From: Edwardsiella hoshinae NBRC 105699 = ATCC 33379
GTDB taxonomy: Bacteria; Pseudomonadota; Gammaproteobacteria; Enterobacterales; Enterobacteriaceae
DNA: 64,000 nt
Reading direction: 5' to 3'
Assembly (NCBI RefSeq): GCF_000474215.1
Contig: NZ_BAUC01000010.1
Coordinates: 121,382 to 185,381 of the forward strand
Shown: in pieces, positions 26,548-37,282 of the stretch
Layout of the letters: each line of letters opens with the position of its first letter
Numbering within the stretch: position 1 is the first letter of the stretch
The notes under the pieces: generated by a model
Databases searched by the model: none
The model's input: the letters and a program-made list of their open reading frames with translations, nothing else
Told to the model about the DNA's origin: nothing
Made by a program: the position numbers and the translations under genes

Positions 26548-27900
26548 ATGAGGGGAAACGATCTGTTTTGCATAACTCGCATGGGTACCACGCTGCCTGT
26601 CGAGAATGACACCTGTGCCACCGCACTGGCGGCGCAGGTGCGTTGTCGTCTATCACGTCTGTCCATGCTCTGCGTCGGCGTGCTCTTCGCCGGCTGCACC
26701 CTTTTCCCCAGCGTCGTCTCGGCGGCGGACAGCAATAAGCAACAGCTACAGTCCATCCGGCAAGATATCGCGGCCAAAGAGAAGAGCGTCAAGCAACAGC
26801 AGCAGCAACGCGCCGCCCTACAAGATCAACTCAAAGCCCAAGAAAAGCAGATTGCCCAGGCAGGTCGCGCATTGCACGACACCCAAGCCGAGCTCCGTAA
26901 GCTGGATCAGCGCATCACCTCACTCAATACTTCCATTCGTAAGCTACAAAGCAAAGAGAACGGTCAGAACGCACTCTTGGCGCGGCAGCTAGACATGGCG
27001 TTCCGCCTTGGCAAACACACCGGCATGCAAGTGTTGCTCAATGGGGAAGAAAGCCAGCGCAGCGAACGCCTACTCGCCTACTTTGGCTACCTCAACGCTG
27101 CCCGTCAGCAGAATATCGCCGCCCTACAAGAGACACGCACCGATCTCGGGCAACAGAAACGGGAGCTGGAGAGCGCCAAGAGCGAGCAGAAGGCCGTATT
27201 GGCTACCCAGCAGGAGGCGCAACAACTGCTGCAACAAGCCCGCGCCAGCCGCCAGAAGACGCTGACGGCATTAGAGAGTGCGCTGGCCAAGGATCAGCAA
27301 CAGCTAGACGAACTACGCCAGAACGAGACGCGCCTACGCGACAAGATTGCCCGCGCCGAGCGCGAGGCGCGTGCCCGAGCTGAACGCGAGGCACGTGAGG
27401 CCGCACGTGTACGAGCCGAGATGAAAGCCAAAGAGGCCCAGGCTCAGAAGAAGGGCACCACCTATAAACCCAGCGAACGCGAGCGCGCCCTGTTGGCACG
27501 CACCGGCGGCCTAGGACGTCCCGCAGGACAGGCTATTTGGCCGGTACGCGGCCGCGTCATCCATGGCTTCGGCGAACCGTTACAGGGTGAGCTACGCTGG
27601 AAGGGTATGGTCATCGCCGCACCAGAAGGCAGTGAAGTCCATGCGATTGCTGATGGCCGTGTACTATTAGCTGACTGGTTACAAGGTTATGGTCTGGTCG
27701 TGGTGATCGAGCACGGTAAAGGCGACATGAGCCTGTATGGCTACAATCAGAGTGCGCTGGTTAACGTCGGCGCGCAAGTCAAGGCCGGGCAGCCCATCGC
27801 GCTGGTCGGCGATAGCGGCGGACAGGGACAATCGGCGCTCTACTTTGAGATCCGCCGCCAGGGGCAGGCGGTTAACCCGCGGCCATGGCTGGGGCGCTAG
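26548..27900 (+). CDS. envC: Murein hydrolase activator EnvC
   Basis: EnvC is a periplasmic protein recruited by FtsEX that activates the amidases AmiA and AmiB to split septal peptidoglycan. The 450 residues have an N-terminal signal region (hydrophobic MLCVGVLFAGCTLFPSVVSA, cleavage near 60), a long coiled coil (about 62-300, rich in Gln, Lys and Glu), and a C-terminal LytM domain from WPVRGRVIHGFGEP to the end. The LytM domain lacks the usual zinc ligands, as in other EnvC proteins, so it activates and does not cut. The start is uncertain: ATG at 26548, 26581 or 26662 are in frame and none has a good SD sequence. Homology starts only in the mature part. Confidence 0.93.
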   Translation: MRGNDLFCITRMGTTLPVENDTCATALAAQVRCRLSRLSMLCVGVLFAGCTLFPSVVSAADSNKQQLQSIRQDIAAKEKSVKQQQQQRAALQDQLKAQEKQIAQAGRALHDTQAELRKLDQRITSLNTSIRKLQSKENGQNALLARQLDMAFRLGKHTGMQVLLNGEESQRSERLLAYFGYLNAARQQNIAALQETRTDLGQQKRELESAKSEQKAVLATQQEAQQLLQQARASRQKTLTALESALAKDQQQLDELRQNETRLRDKIARAEREARARAEREAREAARVRAEMKAKEAQAQKKGTTYKPSERERALLARTGGLGRPAGQAIWPVRGRVIHGFGEPLQGELRWKGMVIAAPEGSEVHAIADGRVLLADWLQGYGLVVVIEHGKGDMSLYGYNQSALVNVGAQVKAGQPIALVGDSGGQGQSALYFEIRRQGQAVNPRPWLGR

Positions 27901-27938
27901 CGCCCACCAATACGCCTATAGTAAAGAAGGAATAGGCC

Positions 27939-28871
27939 TTGCGTTCACTGATCCGACTGGCTTTACTCGCGCTACTGGGTAGCGTATTGGCCGCACCGGC
28001 GCTGGCCGGCAAACTTGCCATCGTCATTGATGATTTCGGTTACCGTCCGCACGAAGAAAAACAGGTATTGGCGCTGCCGTTACCCATCACCATCGCCGTG
28101 CTACCCAATGCGCCCCATGCCCGCGAGATGGCGCTACGCGCTCATGCCCAAGGGCGCGAGATCCTGATCCACCTGCCCATGGCACCGCTCAGCAAACAAC
28201 CCTTGGAACGAAATACTCTGCAACCCTCTATGAGTGAAGCGGAGATCCAGCGCATCATCCGCCAAGCGGTGGATAACGTCCCCTATGCCGTTGGCATGAA
28301 TAACCATATGGGGAGCGCTATGACCTCTAATCTGGCCGGAATGCAGAAAGTAATGCGGGCATTGGAACAATATCACTTTCTTTATTTCCTCGACAGCATG
28401 ACCATCGCCCACAGCCAGGTGAGCAACGCCGCCCAAGGCACGGGAGTGAAGGTCATCAAGCGTAAGGTCTTCCTCGACGACGCGCAGAGTGAGGGCGCCA
28501 TCCGAGCACAACTCAACCGCGCGATACAACTGGCGCGGCGCAACGGCTCGGCCATCGCGATAGGCCACCCACATCCCGCGACGGTACGCGTCCTACAACA
28601 AATGCTGCCCAGTCTGCCGGCCGACATCGTGCTGGTCAAACCCAGCGCGCTGCTCAACGCGGTGGCCGATAGTACCGATGCTGGCACGCCGCGAGCGACA
28701 CAATCTGCCCCACAGCATGCTCCGCGTTTCAGCGGGATCCGCCAGTGTCGACTGACATCAACGGTCACGCCGATCTACGCCGATCGCGCCTGGCAGGTGA
28801 TCTTGCAAAGCGTCAATAATGCGCCAGCGATGAAGTGGCTCCAGACTCGATGGACCTTTTGGTTCGCGTGA
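27939..28871 (+). CDS. yibQ: Divergent polysaccharide deacetylase family protein YibQ
   Basis: This 310-aa exported protein has a signal peptide ending ...APALAG and a NodB-like fold of the divergent polysaccharide deacetylase group (AIVIDDFGY near 27-35, HLPMAP, MNNHMGSAMT, FLDSMT and IGHPHP). It is probably periplasmic and may act on a cell-envelope glycan; no activity is established. The start is TTG at 27939, preceded by AAGGA at good spacing. It forms the end of the gpmM-envC-yibQ cluster, as in E. coli. The C-terminal 60 residues look poorly conserved. Confidence 0.88.
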   Translation: MRSLIRLALLALLGSVLAAPALAGKLAIVIDDFGYRPHEEKQVLALPLPITIAVLPNAPHAREMALRAHAQGREILIHLPMAPLSKQPLERNTLQPSMSEAEIQRIIRQAVDNVPYAVGMNNHMGSAMTSNLAGMQKVMRALEQYHFLYFLDSMTIAHSQVSNAAQGTGVKVIKRKVFLDDAQSEGAIRAQLNRAIQLARRNGSAIAIGHPHPATVRVLQQMLPSLPADIVLVKPSALLNAVADSTDAGTPRATQSAPQHAPRFSGIRQCRLTSTVTPIYADRAWQVILQSVNNAPAMKWLQTRWTFWFA

Positions 28872-29464
28872 TAGGCGCAACTCGCAACTCGCCTACCGAC
28901 ACCTAGCCATCAACACTAGGCCACCGACAGTCCCGCCATCCGCTAGGGGCCAGGCTGGTTTCAGCCTATCCCCCAAGCACGGCGTCCGTCGCGCGTTTAC
29001 GCCACAAATATCCGCACAGACGATCGGCCGCCGCTACCTGCCCCATGCTTGCCATTACGCGAACCGTCCCCACAGCAAAGCGGCACAATCAGCGAGTGGC
29101 CGGACCCGCCTCCTGCAAACGCTAAGCACACAAGCGCTAGCGCCATTAGCCATTAATCGTTTGCTGGTCGCTGCGTCACTGAATGAGAGCCTCTGTATCT
29201 CGTTCCACCTCATCGCACCGCAGGGGTTCCACCACCGGCTTCAGGTGCAAGGCATGGGAGATAGGGTGTATCAAAAAAAACATAAAAACTAATCCGTAAA
29301 GAGGACAAAAACGACTGAAAACACCAGCAATCAAGATATTTAACATTAGTAAAAGTAATTAAACTTTAAACTCCTTAGAAAAACTCAGTCGTACGGAACC
29401 GCACTGCTGACTATCCTGCCCACTTTCTCCTGTTTACCTGGCTATACGGACGAGCAGAGTCATT
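28872..29464. other. 590-bp non-coding region between yibQ and yicG
   Basis: No gene is supported on either strand. Near the yibQ end, AGGCTG/CAGCCT (28952-28957, 28962-28967) inside GGGG/CCCC arms makes a hairpin that could terminate yibQ, although it lacks a T-run. The last 190 bp (about 29270-29460) are strongly A+T-rich and probably contain the yicG promoter. In E. coli a large block that includes the waa (LPS core) genes lies between these two genes, so this is a synteny junction. Confidence 0.5.
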
Positions 29465-30085
29465 ATGTTACTGAGCATTCTTTATATTGTCGGCATAACC
29501 GCAGAGGCGATGACCGGCGCATTAGCGGCGGGACGCCGTCAGATGGATACCTTTGGTGTAATCATCATCGCTTCGGCGACCGCAATCGGCGGCGGCTCGG
29601 TGCGCGATATGCTATTGGGACACTACCCACTGAGCTGGGTCAAACATCCGGAAAACATCGTCATCGTCGCCTGTGCCGCCGTACTGACTACCTGGGTGGC
29701 GCCCCTGATGTCACACCTACGCCGCCTGTTTTTATTGCTGGATGCTGTCGGCTTGATGGTATTCTCTATCATCGGTGCCCAGGTGGCCTTAGAAATGGGG
29801 CATGGCCCAATCATCGCGGTGATCGCAGCCGTTATCACCGGAGTATTCGGCGGTGTCTTGCGCGACCTGTTCTGCAACCAGATCCCACTGGTGTTCCAAA
29901 AGGAGCTGTACGCCGGCATCTCTTTCGCCGCCGCCTGGCTCTACTTGGGGCTGCTCTATCTCCAAGTCCCGCAGGATCTCACGGTGATCATCACCCTGGT
30001 GGTCGGTTTTACCGCGCGTCTGCTGGCACTGCGCTTCCACCTGAGCCTGCCGGTATTCGACTACAAGCAACCTGAGCGTGAATAG
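29465..30085 (+). CDS. yicG: TRIC-like (UPF0126) inner-membrane protein YicG
   Basis: This 206-aa protein consists of two repeated blocks of three membrane helices. Each block carries a glycine-rich motif followed by VRD or LRD ([16 protein letters not shown] and [17 protein letters not shown]). That architecture belongs to the prokaryotic homologues of trimeric intracellular cation channels. A role in cation or amino-acid flux is proposed for relatives but not shown for YicG. Length and sequence agree with E. coli YicG. Confidence 0.92.
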   Translation: MLLSILYIVGITAEAMTGALAAGRRQMDTFGVIIIASATAIGGGSVRDMLLGHYPLSWVKHPENIVIVACAAVLTTWVAPLMSHLRRLFLLLDAVGLMVFSIIGAQVALEMGHGPIIAVIAAVITGVFGGVLRDLFCNQIPLVFQKELYAGISFAAAWLYLGLLYLQVPQDLTVIITLVVGFTARLLALRFHLSLPVFDYKQPERE

Positions 30086-30124
30086 TCCGTGCGGCGAAAT
30101 CGCCGCAGCAAGGCAACGAGAGCG

Positions 30125-30153
30125 CTGCAACCGCCACCATAGCCGTGTATAAT
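30125..30153 (+). promoter_or_regulatory. Candidate sigma-70 promoter of gmk
   Basis: A consensus -10 TATAAT (30148-30153) is preceded at 17 bp by CTGCAA, a poor -35. Transcription would start about 45 bp before the gmk ATG and serve gmk-rpoZ-spoT. Confidence 0.5.
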
Positions 30154-30193
30154 GAGCGGATATCTTGCTATATTTCGCTCTTTTACACGCTGA

Positions 30194-30829
<636 letters not shown>

Positions 30830-30883
30830 GCTTAGTTTCAGTATCATGCCCAGTCATTTCTTCACCTGTGGAGTAGCACTTTT

Positions 30884-31159
30884 ATGGCACGCGTAACTGT
30901 TCAAGACGCTGTAGAGAAAATTGGTAACCGTTTTGACCTGGTGTTGGTCGCTGCTCGTCGCGCGCGCCAGATGCAGACGGGCGGCAAAGAGCCGCTGGTT
31001 CCGGAAGAGAACGATAAGACCACCGTTATCGCCCTGCGCGAGATCGAGGAAGGTCTGATTAACAACCAGATCCTCGACGTACGCGAACGTCAAGAGCAGC
31101 AAGAGCAGGAAGCCGCTGAGCTGCAAGCCGTCACCGCCATTGCGGAAGGTCGTCGTTAA
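30884..31159 (+). CDS. rpoZ: RNA polymerase omega subunit
   Basis: Omega is the small subunit that wraps the C-terminal tail of beta prime, helps assembly and forms one of the two ppGpp sites. The 91 residues start with the conserved [19 protein letters not shown] and contain [12 protein letters not shown] and [12 protein letters not shown]. It lies 54 bp after gmk and 19 bp before spoT. Confidence 0.98.
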   Translation: MARVTVQDAVEKIGNRFDLVLVAARRARQMQTGGKEPLVPEENDKTTVIALREIEEGLINNQILDVRERQEQQEQEAAELQAVTAIAEGRR

Positions 31160-31178
31160 TTAACCTCAAGGGCAGCCT

Positions 31179-33272
31179 TTGTATCTGTTTGAAAGCCTGA
31201 ATCTTCTGATTCAAAAATACCTGCCGGAAGAGCAGATCAAACGTCTGAAGCAGGCCTATCTGGTCGCGCGCGATGCGCACGAGGGGCAAACGCGCTCCAG
31301 TGGTGAGCCCTACATTACCCACCCCGTCGCGGTGGCCTGCATCCTGGCTGAGATGCGTCTCGACTACGAGACGCTGATGGCCGCCCTGTTACACGACGTC
31401 ATCGAAGATACCCCCGCCACCTACCAAGACATGGAGCAGTTGTTCGGCAAGAGCGTCGCCGAACTGGTGGAAGGGGTGTCGAAGCTCGACAAACTGAAGT
31501 TCCGCGATAAGAAAGAGGCCCAAGCGGAGAACTTCCGCAAGATGATCATGGCGATGGTGCAAGACATCCGCGTCATTCTGATCAAATTGGCCGACCGAAC
31601 CCACAACATGCGTACCCTGGGTTCGCTGCGTCCGGATAAACGGCGCCGCATCGCGCGCGAAACCCTGGAAATCTATAGCCCGCTGGCTCACCGCCTGGGT
31701 ATCCATCATCTCAAAACCGAGCTGGAGGAGTTGGGCTTCGAAGCTCTCTACCCCAATCGTTACCGAGTAATCAAAGAGGTGGTCAAGGCGGCGCGTGGCA
31801 ATCGCAAGGAGATGATCCAGAAAATCCTGGCGGAGATCGACGGACGCCTGAGCGAAGCGGGAATCGTCTGCCAGGTCAATGGGCGAGAGAAGCACCTCTA
31901 CTCCATCTATCGTAAGATGCATCTCAAAGAGCAGCGCTTCCACTCCATCATGGATATCTACGCCTTCCGCGTGATCGTTAAGGATGTGGATACCTGCTAT
32001 CGGGTGCTCGGCCAGGTACATAGCCTGTACAAGCCGCGTCCCGGTCGGGTGAAAGACTACATCGCTATTCCCAAGGCCAACGGCTATCAGTCGCTGCATA
32101 CCTCGCTGATCGGGCCACACGGTGTCCCGGTCGAGGTGCAGATCCGTACCGAAGACATGGATCAAATGGCCGAGATGGGGGTCGCCGCACACTGGGCCTA
32201 CAAAGAGGGTGAGTCGAGTACTACCGCCCAGATCCGTGCCCAACGTTGGATGCAGAGTCTACTGGAGCTGCAACAGAGCGCCGGTAGTTCCTTCGAATTT
32301 ATCGAGAGCGTGAAATCGGATCTGTTCCCCGACGAAATCTATGTCTTTACTCCCGAAGGGCGTATCGTCGAACTGCCCGCCGGTGCCACGCCAGTTGACT
32401 TCGCCTATGCGGTGCATACCGATATCGGCCACGCCTGTGTCGGTGCGCGCGTCGATCGCCAACCCTACCCGCTCTCTCAAGCCCTGAATAGCGGCCAGAC
32501 CATTGAGATCATCACCGCCCCCGGCGCGCGTCCCAATGCCGCTTGGCTGAACTTCGTGGTCAGCTCCAAAGCGCGCGCCAAAATCCGCCAGATGCTGAAA
32601 AACCTCAAGCGCGACGACTCCGTCAGTCTGGGACGTCGCCTGTTGACCCACGCGCTGGGTAACGGTCGCAAGCTGGCAACTATTCCGCCGCAGAATATCC
32701 AGCGTGAGCTGGATCGAATGAAGCTCCAATCGTTGGATGATCTGCTGGCAGAGATCGGCCTAGGCAACGCGATGAGTGTGGTGGTGGCGCGCAATCTGCT
32801 CGGCGAGCAAGATACCCCGCCCGGTGGGCGCAACCTGCCGATCAAAGGTGCCGACGGGGTGTTACTCACCTTCGCTAAGTGCTGCCGTCCGATCCCCGGC
32901 GATCCGATCGTCGCCCACGTTAGTCCCGGCAAAGGGTTAGTGATCCACCACGAGTCCTGCCGTAACATCCGCGGCTACCAGAAAGAGCCAGAGAAGTTTA
33001 TGCCGGTAGAGTGGGACAAGGCGATCGATCAGGAGTTTATCGCCGAAATAAAGGTCGACATGTTCAACCATCAGGGGGCGCTGGCCAACCTAACAGCGGC
33101 GATCAACGCTACCGCCTCCAATATCCAGAGCATGAACACCGAAGAGAAAGACGGGCGCGTTTACTCGGTATATATTCGCCTGACAACGCGCGATCGCGTA
33201 CATCTGGCTAACATCATGCGCAAAATCCGCATCATGCCGGATGTCATTAAAGTCACCCGAAACAGAAACTAA
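31179..33272 (+). CDS. spoT: Bifunctional (p)ppGpp hydrolase/synthetase SpoT
   Basis: SpoT is the main (p)ppGpp hydrolase and a weak synthetase, responding to carbon, fatty-acid and iron starvation. The 697 residues contain the HD hydrolase domain (His72-Asp73 in ALLHDVIEDT), the synthetase domain (about 200-360, with RVKDYIAIPKANGYQSLHT), a TGS domain (about 385-450, VFTPEGRIVELPAGATPVDFA), a zinc-finger/helical region with CCRPIPGDP, and a C-terminal ACT domain. The start codon is TTG at 31179, as in other enterobacteria. It is five residues shorter than my recollection of the E. coli protein, in a loop near 575. Confidence 0.97.
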   Translation: MYLFESLNLLIQKYLPEEQIKRLKQAYLVARDAHEGQTRSSGEPYITHPVAVACILAEMRLDYETLMAALLHDVIEDTPATYQDMEQLFGKSVAELVEGVSKLDKLKFRDKKEAQAENFRKMIMAMVQDIRVILIKLADRTHNMRTLGSLRPDKRRRIARETLEIYSPLAHRLGIHHLKTELEELGFEALYPNRYRVIKEVVKAARGNRKEMIQKILAEIDGRLSEAGIVCQVNGREKHLYSIYRKMHLKEQRFHSIMDIYAFRVIVKDVDTCYRVLGQVHSLYKPRPGRVKDYIAIPKANGYQSLHTSLIGPHGVPVEVQIRTEDMDQMAEMGVAAHWAYKEGESSTTAQIRAQRWMQSLLELQQSAGSSFEFIESVKSDLFPDEIYVFTPEGRIVELPAGATPVDFAYAVHTDIGHACVGARVDRQPYPLSQALNSGQTIEIITAPGARPNAAWLNFVVSSKARAKIRQMLKNLKRDDSVSLGRRLLTHALGNGRKLATIPPQNIQRELDRMKLQSLDDLLAEIGLGNAMSVVVARNLLGEQDTPPGGRNLPIKGADGVLLTFAKCCRPIPGDPIVAHVSPGKGLVIHHESCRNIRGYQKEPEKFMPVEWDKAIDQEFIAEIKVDMFNHQGALANLTAAINATASNIQSMNTEEKDGRVYSVYIRLTTRDRVHLANIMRKIRIMPDVIKVTRNRN

Positions 33273-33277
33273 TCGCC

Positions 33278-33970
33278 ATGACGCCACAACGCTATGCCCG
33301 CATCTGTCAGATGATGGCGGCCCGCCAGCCCGATCTGACCGTCTGCATGGAGCAGGTTCACAAACCGCATAACGTCTCCGCCGTGATCCGCACCGCTGAC
33401 GCGGTCGGCGTTCATCAGGTACATGCCGTGTGGCCAGGTAAGAGTATGCGTACCCTGGTCTCCACCGCTGCCGGCAGCAACAGTTGGGTCAGCGTCAAAA
33501 CTCATCGCGACATCGCCTCTGCCGTCAGCGAACTCAAAGGCCAAGGAATGCAGATCCTGGCGACCAACCTGTCGGCAACGGCGGTCGACTTCCGCGAAAT
33601 CGACTATACCCGCCCTACCTGTATCTTGATGGGACAAGAGAAGCGTGGCATCAGCGCCGAAGCGCTACAATTGGCCGATCGCGACATTATCATTCCAATG
33701 GTCGGTATGGTGCAGTCGCTCAACGTCTCCGTCGCCAGCGCCTTGATCCTGTACGAGGCGCAACGTCAACGTCAACAGGCCGGTATGTATCAACACCGCC
33801 AACCACGCCTGAGCGACGAGGAGCAGCAGCGCCTGTTATGGGAAGGAGGCTACCCAGTCCTGGCTAGCGTCGCACGCCGTAAAGGGCTAGCGCGTCCCCA
33901 CATCGGCGACGACGGGCAAATCGAAGCGCCACAGGCCTGGTGGGACGCTATGCAGGCGGCGAGGAGCTGA
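33278..33970 (+). CDS. trmH: tRNA (guanosine-18-2'-O)-methyltransferase TrmH
   Basis: TrmH (SpoU) is a SPOUT enzyme that 2'-O-methylates G18 in the D-loop of many tRNAs. The 230 residues have the N-terminal helical segment, the motif 1 KPHNVSAVIRTADAVG, motif 2 LMGQEKRGIS and motif 3 MVQSLNVSVASALILYEA with the knot. It lies 5 bp after spoT and 1 bp before recG, a tight operon. Confidence 0.97.
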   Translation: MTPQRYARICQMMAARQPDLTVCMEQVHKPHNVSAVIRTADAVGVHQVHAVWPGKSMRTLVSTAAGSNSWVSVKTHRDIASAVSELKGQGMQILATNLSATAVDFREIDYTRPTCILMGQEKRGISAEALQLADRDIIIPMVGMVQSLNVSVASALILYEAQRQRQQAGMYQHRQPRLSDEEQQRLLWEGGYPVLASVARRKGLARPHIGDDGQIEAPQAWWDAMQAARS

Positions 33971-33971
33971 C

Positions 33972-36053
33972 ATGCAGGGCCGCCTGCTCGACGCCGTCCC
34001 GCTGACCTCGCTCTCCGGCGTAGGCGCCAGTCAGGCGGGAAAGCTGGCCAAGCTCGGACTGATCACCATACAGGATCTGTTGCTCCACCTACCGCTGCGC
34101 TACGAAGATCGTACTCGCTTATACCGCATCGATGAACTCCAGCCGGGCCAGGTGGTCACGGTTGAAGGGGAGGTGCTACGTACCGATGTCGCCTTTGGTC
34201 GCCGCCGCATGCTGACCAGCCAGATCAGCGATGGCAGCGGCCTGCTAACGCTACGCTTCTTCAATTTCACTGCCGCGATGAAGAATAGCTTATCACCCGG
34301 CAAACGCGTGCTCGCCTATGGTGAGATCAAACGCGGCCATCACGGTGGCGAGATCATCCACCCCGAATACCGTATCCACGGCGACGAGACTCCCATTGCG
34401 CTGCAAGCCGCTCTGACGCCAGTCTATCCAACGACCGACGGTGTACGCCAGGCGACGCTGCGCAAGCTGAGCGACCAAGCATTGGCGCTACTCGATATTA
34501 CCCCGATCCCCGAGCTACTGCCAGAATCTCTTGTCCAGGGACTGATCAGCCTGCCCGACGCCTTACACACCCTACACCGCCCGCCGCCCGACATCCGTCT
34601 GGCGGATCTGGCCCAAGGCCGCCATCCGGCGCAACGCCGTCTGATCCTGGAAGAGTTGCTGGCGCACCACCTCAGCATGCTGGCGGTGCGTGCCGGTAAT
34701 CAACGCCAGCACGCCCTCGCACTCGGCGCCGACGATAACCTCAAGCAACGCCTACTGGCGGCGCTGCCGTTCACCCCGACGGCCGCGCAATGGCGCGTAT
34801 TGGCAGATATCGAGAGCGATATGGCCAAGAGCGTACCGATGATGCGTCTGGTGCAGGGCGACGTCGGTTGCGGTAAGACACTGGTCGCCGCCTTGGCGGC
34901 GCTACGCGCCATCGCCAATGGCTATCAGGTGGCGCTAATGGCCCCCACCGAGCTGCTAGCCGAGCAACACGCCGCTAACTTTCGTCACTGGTTCGAGCCG
35001 CTGGGGCTACGCGTGGGTTGGCTGGCTGGCAAGCAGAAAGGTAAAGCACGCCAGACGCAAATGGCCGCCATCGCCGCCGGCGAGGTAGACATGGTCGTCG
35101 GTACCCATGCTCTGTTTCAAGAGCAGGTGCAATTCGCTGGTCTAGCGCTGGTGATCATCGACGAACAGCACCGCTTCGGTGTGCATCAACGCCTCGCGTT
35201 ATGGGAGAAGGGCCAGGCGCAGGGCTTTCACCCCCATCAATTGATCATGACCGCCACCCCGATCCCACGCACACTGGCGATGACCGCCTACGCCGATTTG
35301 GATACTTCGGTGATAGATGAGCTACCACCGGGACGAACCCCGATCACCACCGTCGCCATCGCCGATACTCGGCGCGAACAGATCCTGGAACGCGTACGTC
35401 ACGCCTGCCTCACGGAAAAACGTCAAGCTTATTGGGTATGTACCCTGATCGAAGAGTCGGAACTGCTGGAGGCGCAGGCCGCAGAGGCAACCGCTGAGGC
35501 CCTAAGCCAACAGTTGCCTGAGCTGCGCATCGCTCTAGTGCATGGGCGGATGAAAGCGGCAGATAAACAACAGGTGATGGCTCGCTTCAAAGCGGGAGAG
35601 ATCGACCTGCTGGTCGCCACCACCGTAATCGAAGTCGGCGTCGATGTTCCTAACGCCAGTCTGATGATCATCGAAAACCCGGAGCGCTTAGGGCTAGCCC
35701 AACTCCACCAGCTACGCGGACGCGTCGGACGCGGAGCGGTGGCTTCTCACTGCGTTCTGCTGTACAAGGCGCCGCTGAGCCAAACGGCACAACAACGCCT
35801 ACAGGTTCTACGCGACAGCAACGATGGCTTCGTGATCGCCCAGCGCGATCTGGAGATCCGCGGCCCGGGCGAGCTATTGGGTACCCGCCAGACTGGCAAT
35901 GCCGAATTCCGCGTTGCCGATCTGCTACGCGACCAAGCGCTGATCCCCGAAGTGCAGCGCATCGCCCGTCACCTACACAGCACCTATCCTCAGCATGCCC
36001 AGGCACTGATCGAGCGCTGGCTACCGGCGGGCGATCGCTACTCTAACGCCTGA
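33972..36053 (+). CDS. recG: ATP-dependent DNA helicase RecG
   Basis: RecG is a monomeric double-stranded DNA translocase that regresses stalled forks and processes D-loops and R-loops. The 693 residues contain the N-terminal wedge/OB domain (about 1-200, with DGSGLLTLRFFNF), the Walker A GDVGCGKT (296-303), the DEQH box (397-400), motif III TATPIPRTLAMT, motif VI HQLRGRVGRG and the C-terminal TRG region with RDLEIRGPGELLGTRQ. The length matches E. coli. It ends the gmk-recG gene string and is convergent with gltS 14 bp away. Confidence 0.98.
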   Translation: MQGRLLDAVPLTSLSGVGASQAGKLAKLGLITIQDLLLHLPLRYEDRTRLYRIDELQPGQVVTVEGEVLRTDVAFGRRRMLTSQISDGSGLLTLRFFNFTAAMKNSLSPGKRVLAYGEIKRGHHGGEIIHPEYRIHGDETPIALQAALTPVYPTTDGVRQATLRKLSDQALALLDITPIPELLPESLVQGLISLPDALHTLHRPPPDIRLADLAQGRHPAQRRLILEELLAHHLSMLAVRAGNQRQHALALGADDNLKQRLLAALPFTPTAAQWRVLADIESDMAKSVPMMRLVQGDVGCGKTLVAALAALRAIANGYQVALMAPTELLAEQHAANFRHWFEPLGLRVGWLAGKQKGKARQTQMAAIAAGEVDMVVGTHALFQEQVQFAGLALVIIDEQHRFGVHQRLALWEKGQAQGFHPHQLIMTATPIPRTLAMTAYADLDTSVIDELPPGRTPITTVAIADTRREQILERVRHACLTEKRQAYWVCTLIEESELLEAQAAEATAEALSQQLPELRIALVHGRMKAADKQQVMARFKAGEIDLLVATTVIEVGVDVPNASLMIIENPERLGLAQLHQLRGRVGRGAVASHCVLLYKAPLSQTAQQRLQVLRDSNDGFVIAQRDLEIRGPGELLGTRQTGNAEFRVADLLRDQALIPEVQRIARHLHSTYPQHAQALIERWLPAGDRYSNA

Positions 36054-36067
36054 TCGCCCGGCTCGGC

Positions 36068-37282
36068 TTAACCGAGCGCTTGAGCGAACAGCGGCAGCAT
36101 CAAATACAACTTAATAATGATGGCGTTAGCAATATCGATAAAGAACGCCCCGACCATCGGAACCACCAAGAAAGCGAGGTGAGAAGGGCCGAAACGCTCG
36201 GTGATCGCCTGCATATTGGCGATCGCCGTCGGCGTCGCACCGAGGCCGAAACCACAATGTCCTGCGGCCAATACCGCTGCATCATAGTTTTTCCCCATCA
36301 CTCGGTAGGTAACGAAAATGGCATACAGTGCCATCACCAGTGTTTGTACCGCCAGGATAGCCAGCATTGGCAGCGCCAGTGAGGCCAACTCCCACAGCTT
36401 GAGGCTCATCAGCGCCATCGCCAGGAACAGGGAGAGGCTGACGTTACCCAGTACCGAGACGGCGCGCTCGAACACCTGATAGAAGCCGATCTTCGACAGG
36501 GTGTTACTCAGGATAACCCCGACGAACAGTACACAAACGAAAGTCGGTAACTCTAATGCAGAGCCGCGCAACCAACCGGCGATCAGTTGGCCAACAGTCA
36601 GACAGATGACGATCAGCGCCAGAGTTTCAATCAGTACTAGCGAGGTGATCATCCGCCCACTCTGCGGTTTCTCGAAAGCACTGGGGACAGCGTTGTCATC
36701 AGGGGTACCATCCGGTGTCGAGGAGTGCTTAACCAGATAGCGCGCCACCGGACCACCGATCAAGCCACCGAGAACCAGGCCAAAGGTGGCGCACGCCATC
36801 GCGACCTCGGTGGCGTTTTGGAAGCCATAACGCTCAATAAATAGCTTACTCCAGGCTGCGCCAGTACCATGACCGCCGGAAAGGGTGATCGAGCCAGCCA
36901 GCAGCCCCATCAACGGATCTAGACCCAGCAGCTTCGCCATGCTGATACCGATCGCATTCTGCACGATCAGTAAACCGACCACGACAAACAGGAAGATACT
37001 GAGCGCTTTCCCCCCGGCTCGCAGGCTAGCCAGATTAGCGTTCAGACCGATGGTGGCGAAAAAGGCCAGCATCAACGGATCTTTCAGCGACATATCGAAG
37101 TCAATTTCGAATCCGACGCTCTTTTTCAGAACCAACAGGGCCAAGGCGACCAGTAGACCACCCGCCACTGGTTCAGGAATGGTGTATTTGGTTAACAGCG
37201 GTATTTTTTGCACCATCTGGCGTCCCAGCAATAACACCAGTGTCGCGGCAACCAAGGTGCCATAAATATCCATGTGATACAT
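36068..37282 (-). CDS. gltS: Sodium/glutamate symporter GltS
   Basis: GltS is an inner-membrane Na+-coupled glutamate carrier of the ESS family. The 404 residues show two homologous halves of five helices, each with a re-entrant loop rich in Gly and Ser: SGGHGTGAAWSKL in the first and CGFGLGATPTAIANM in the second. Sequence and orientation relative to recG and xanP match E. coli. The stop codon lies in the loop of a small hairpin (GCTCGG/CCGAGC, 36061-36077) shared with the convergent recG. Confidence 0.97.
   Translation of the reverse strand: MYHMDIYGTLVAATLVLLLGRQMVQKIPLLTKYTIPEPVAGGLLVALALLVLKKSVGFEIDFDMSLKDPLMLAFFATIGLNANLASLRAGGKALSIFLFVVVGLLIVQNAIGISMAKLLGLDPLMGLLAGSITLSGGHGTGAAWSKLFIERYGFQNATEVAMACATFGLVLGGLIGGPVARYLVKHSSTPDGTPDDNAVPSAFEKPQSGRMITSLVLIETLALIVICLTVGQLIAGWLRGSALELPTFVCVLFVGVILSNTLSKIGFYQVFERAVSVLGNVSLSLFLAMALMSLKLWELASLALPMLAILAVQTLVMALYAIFVTYRVMGKNYDAAVLAAGHCGFGLGATPTAIANMQAITERFGPSHLAFLVVPMVGAFFIDIANAIIIKLYLMLPLFAQALG

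Noticed and set aside
36061-36077. Hairpin GCTCGG/CCGAGC between recG and gltS as a terminator
   Set aside because: The stem is only 6 bp, has no T-run, and overlaps the gltS stop codon; termination cannot be supported.
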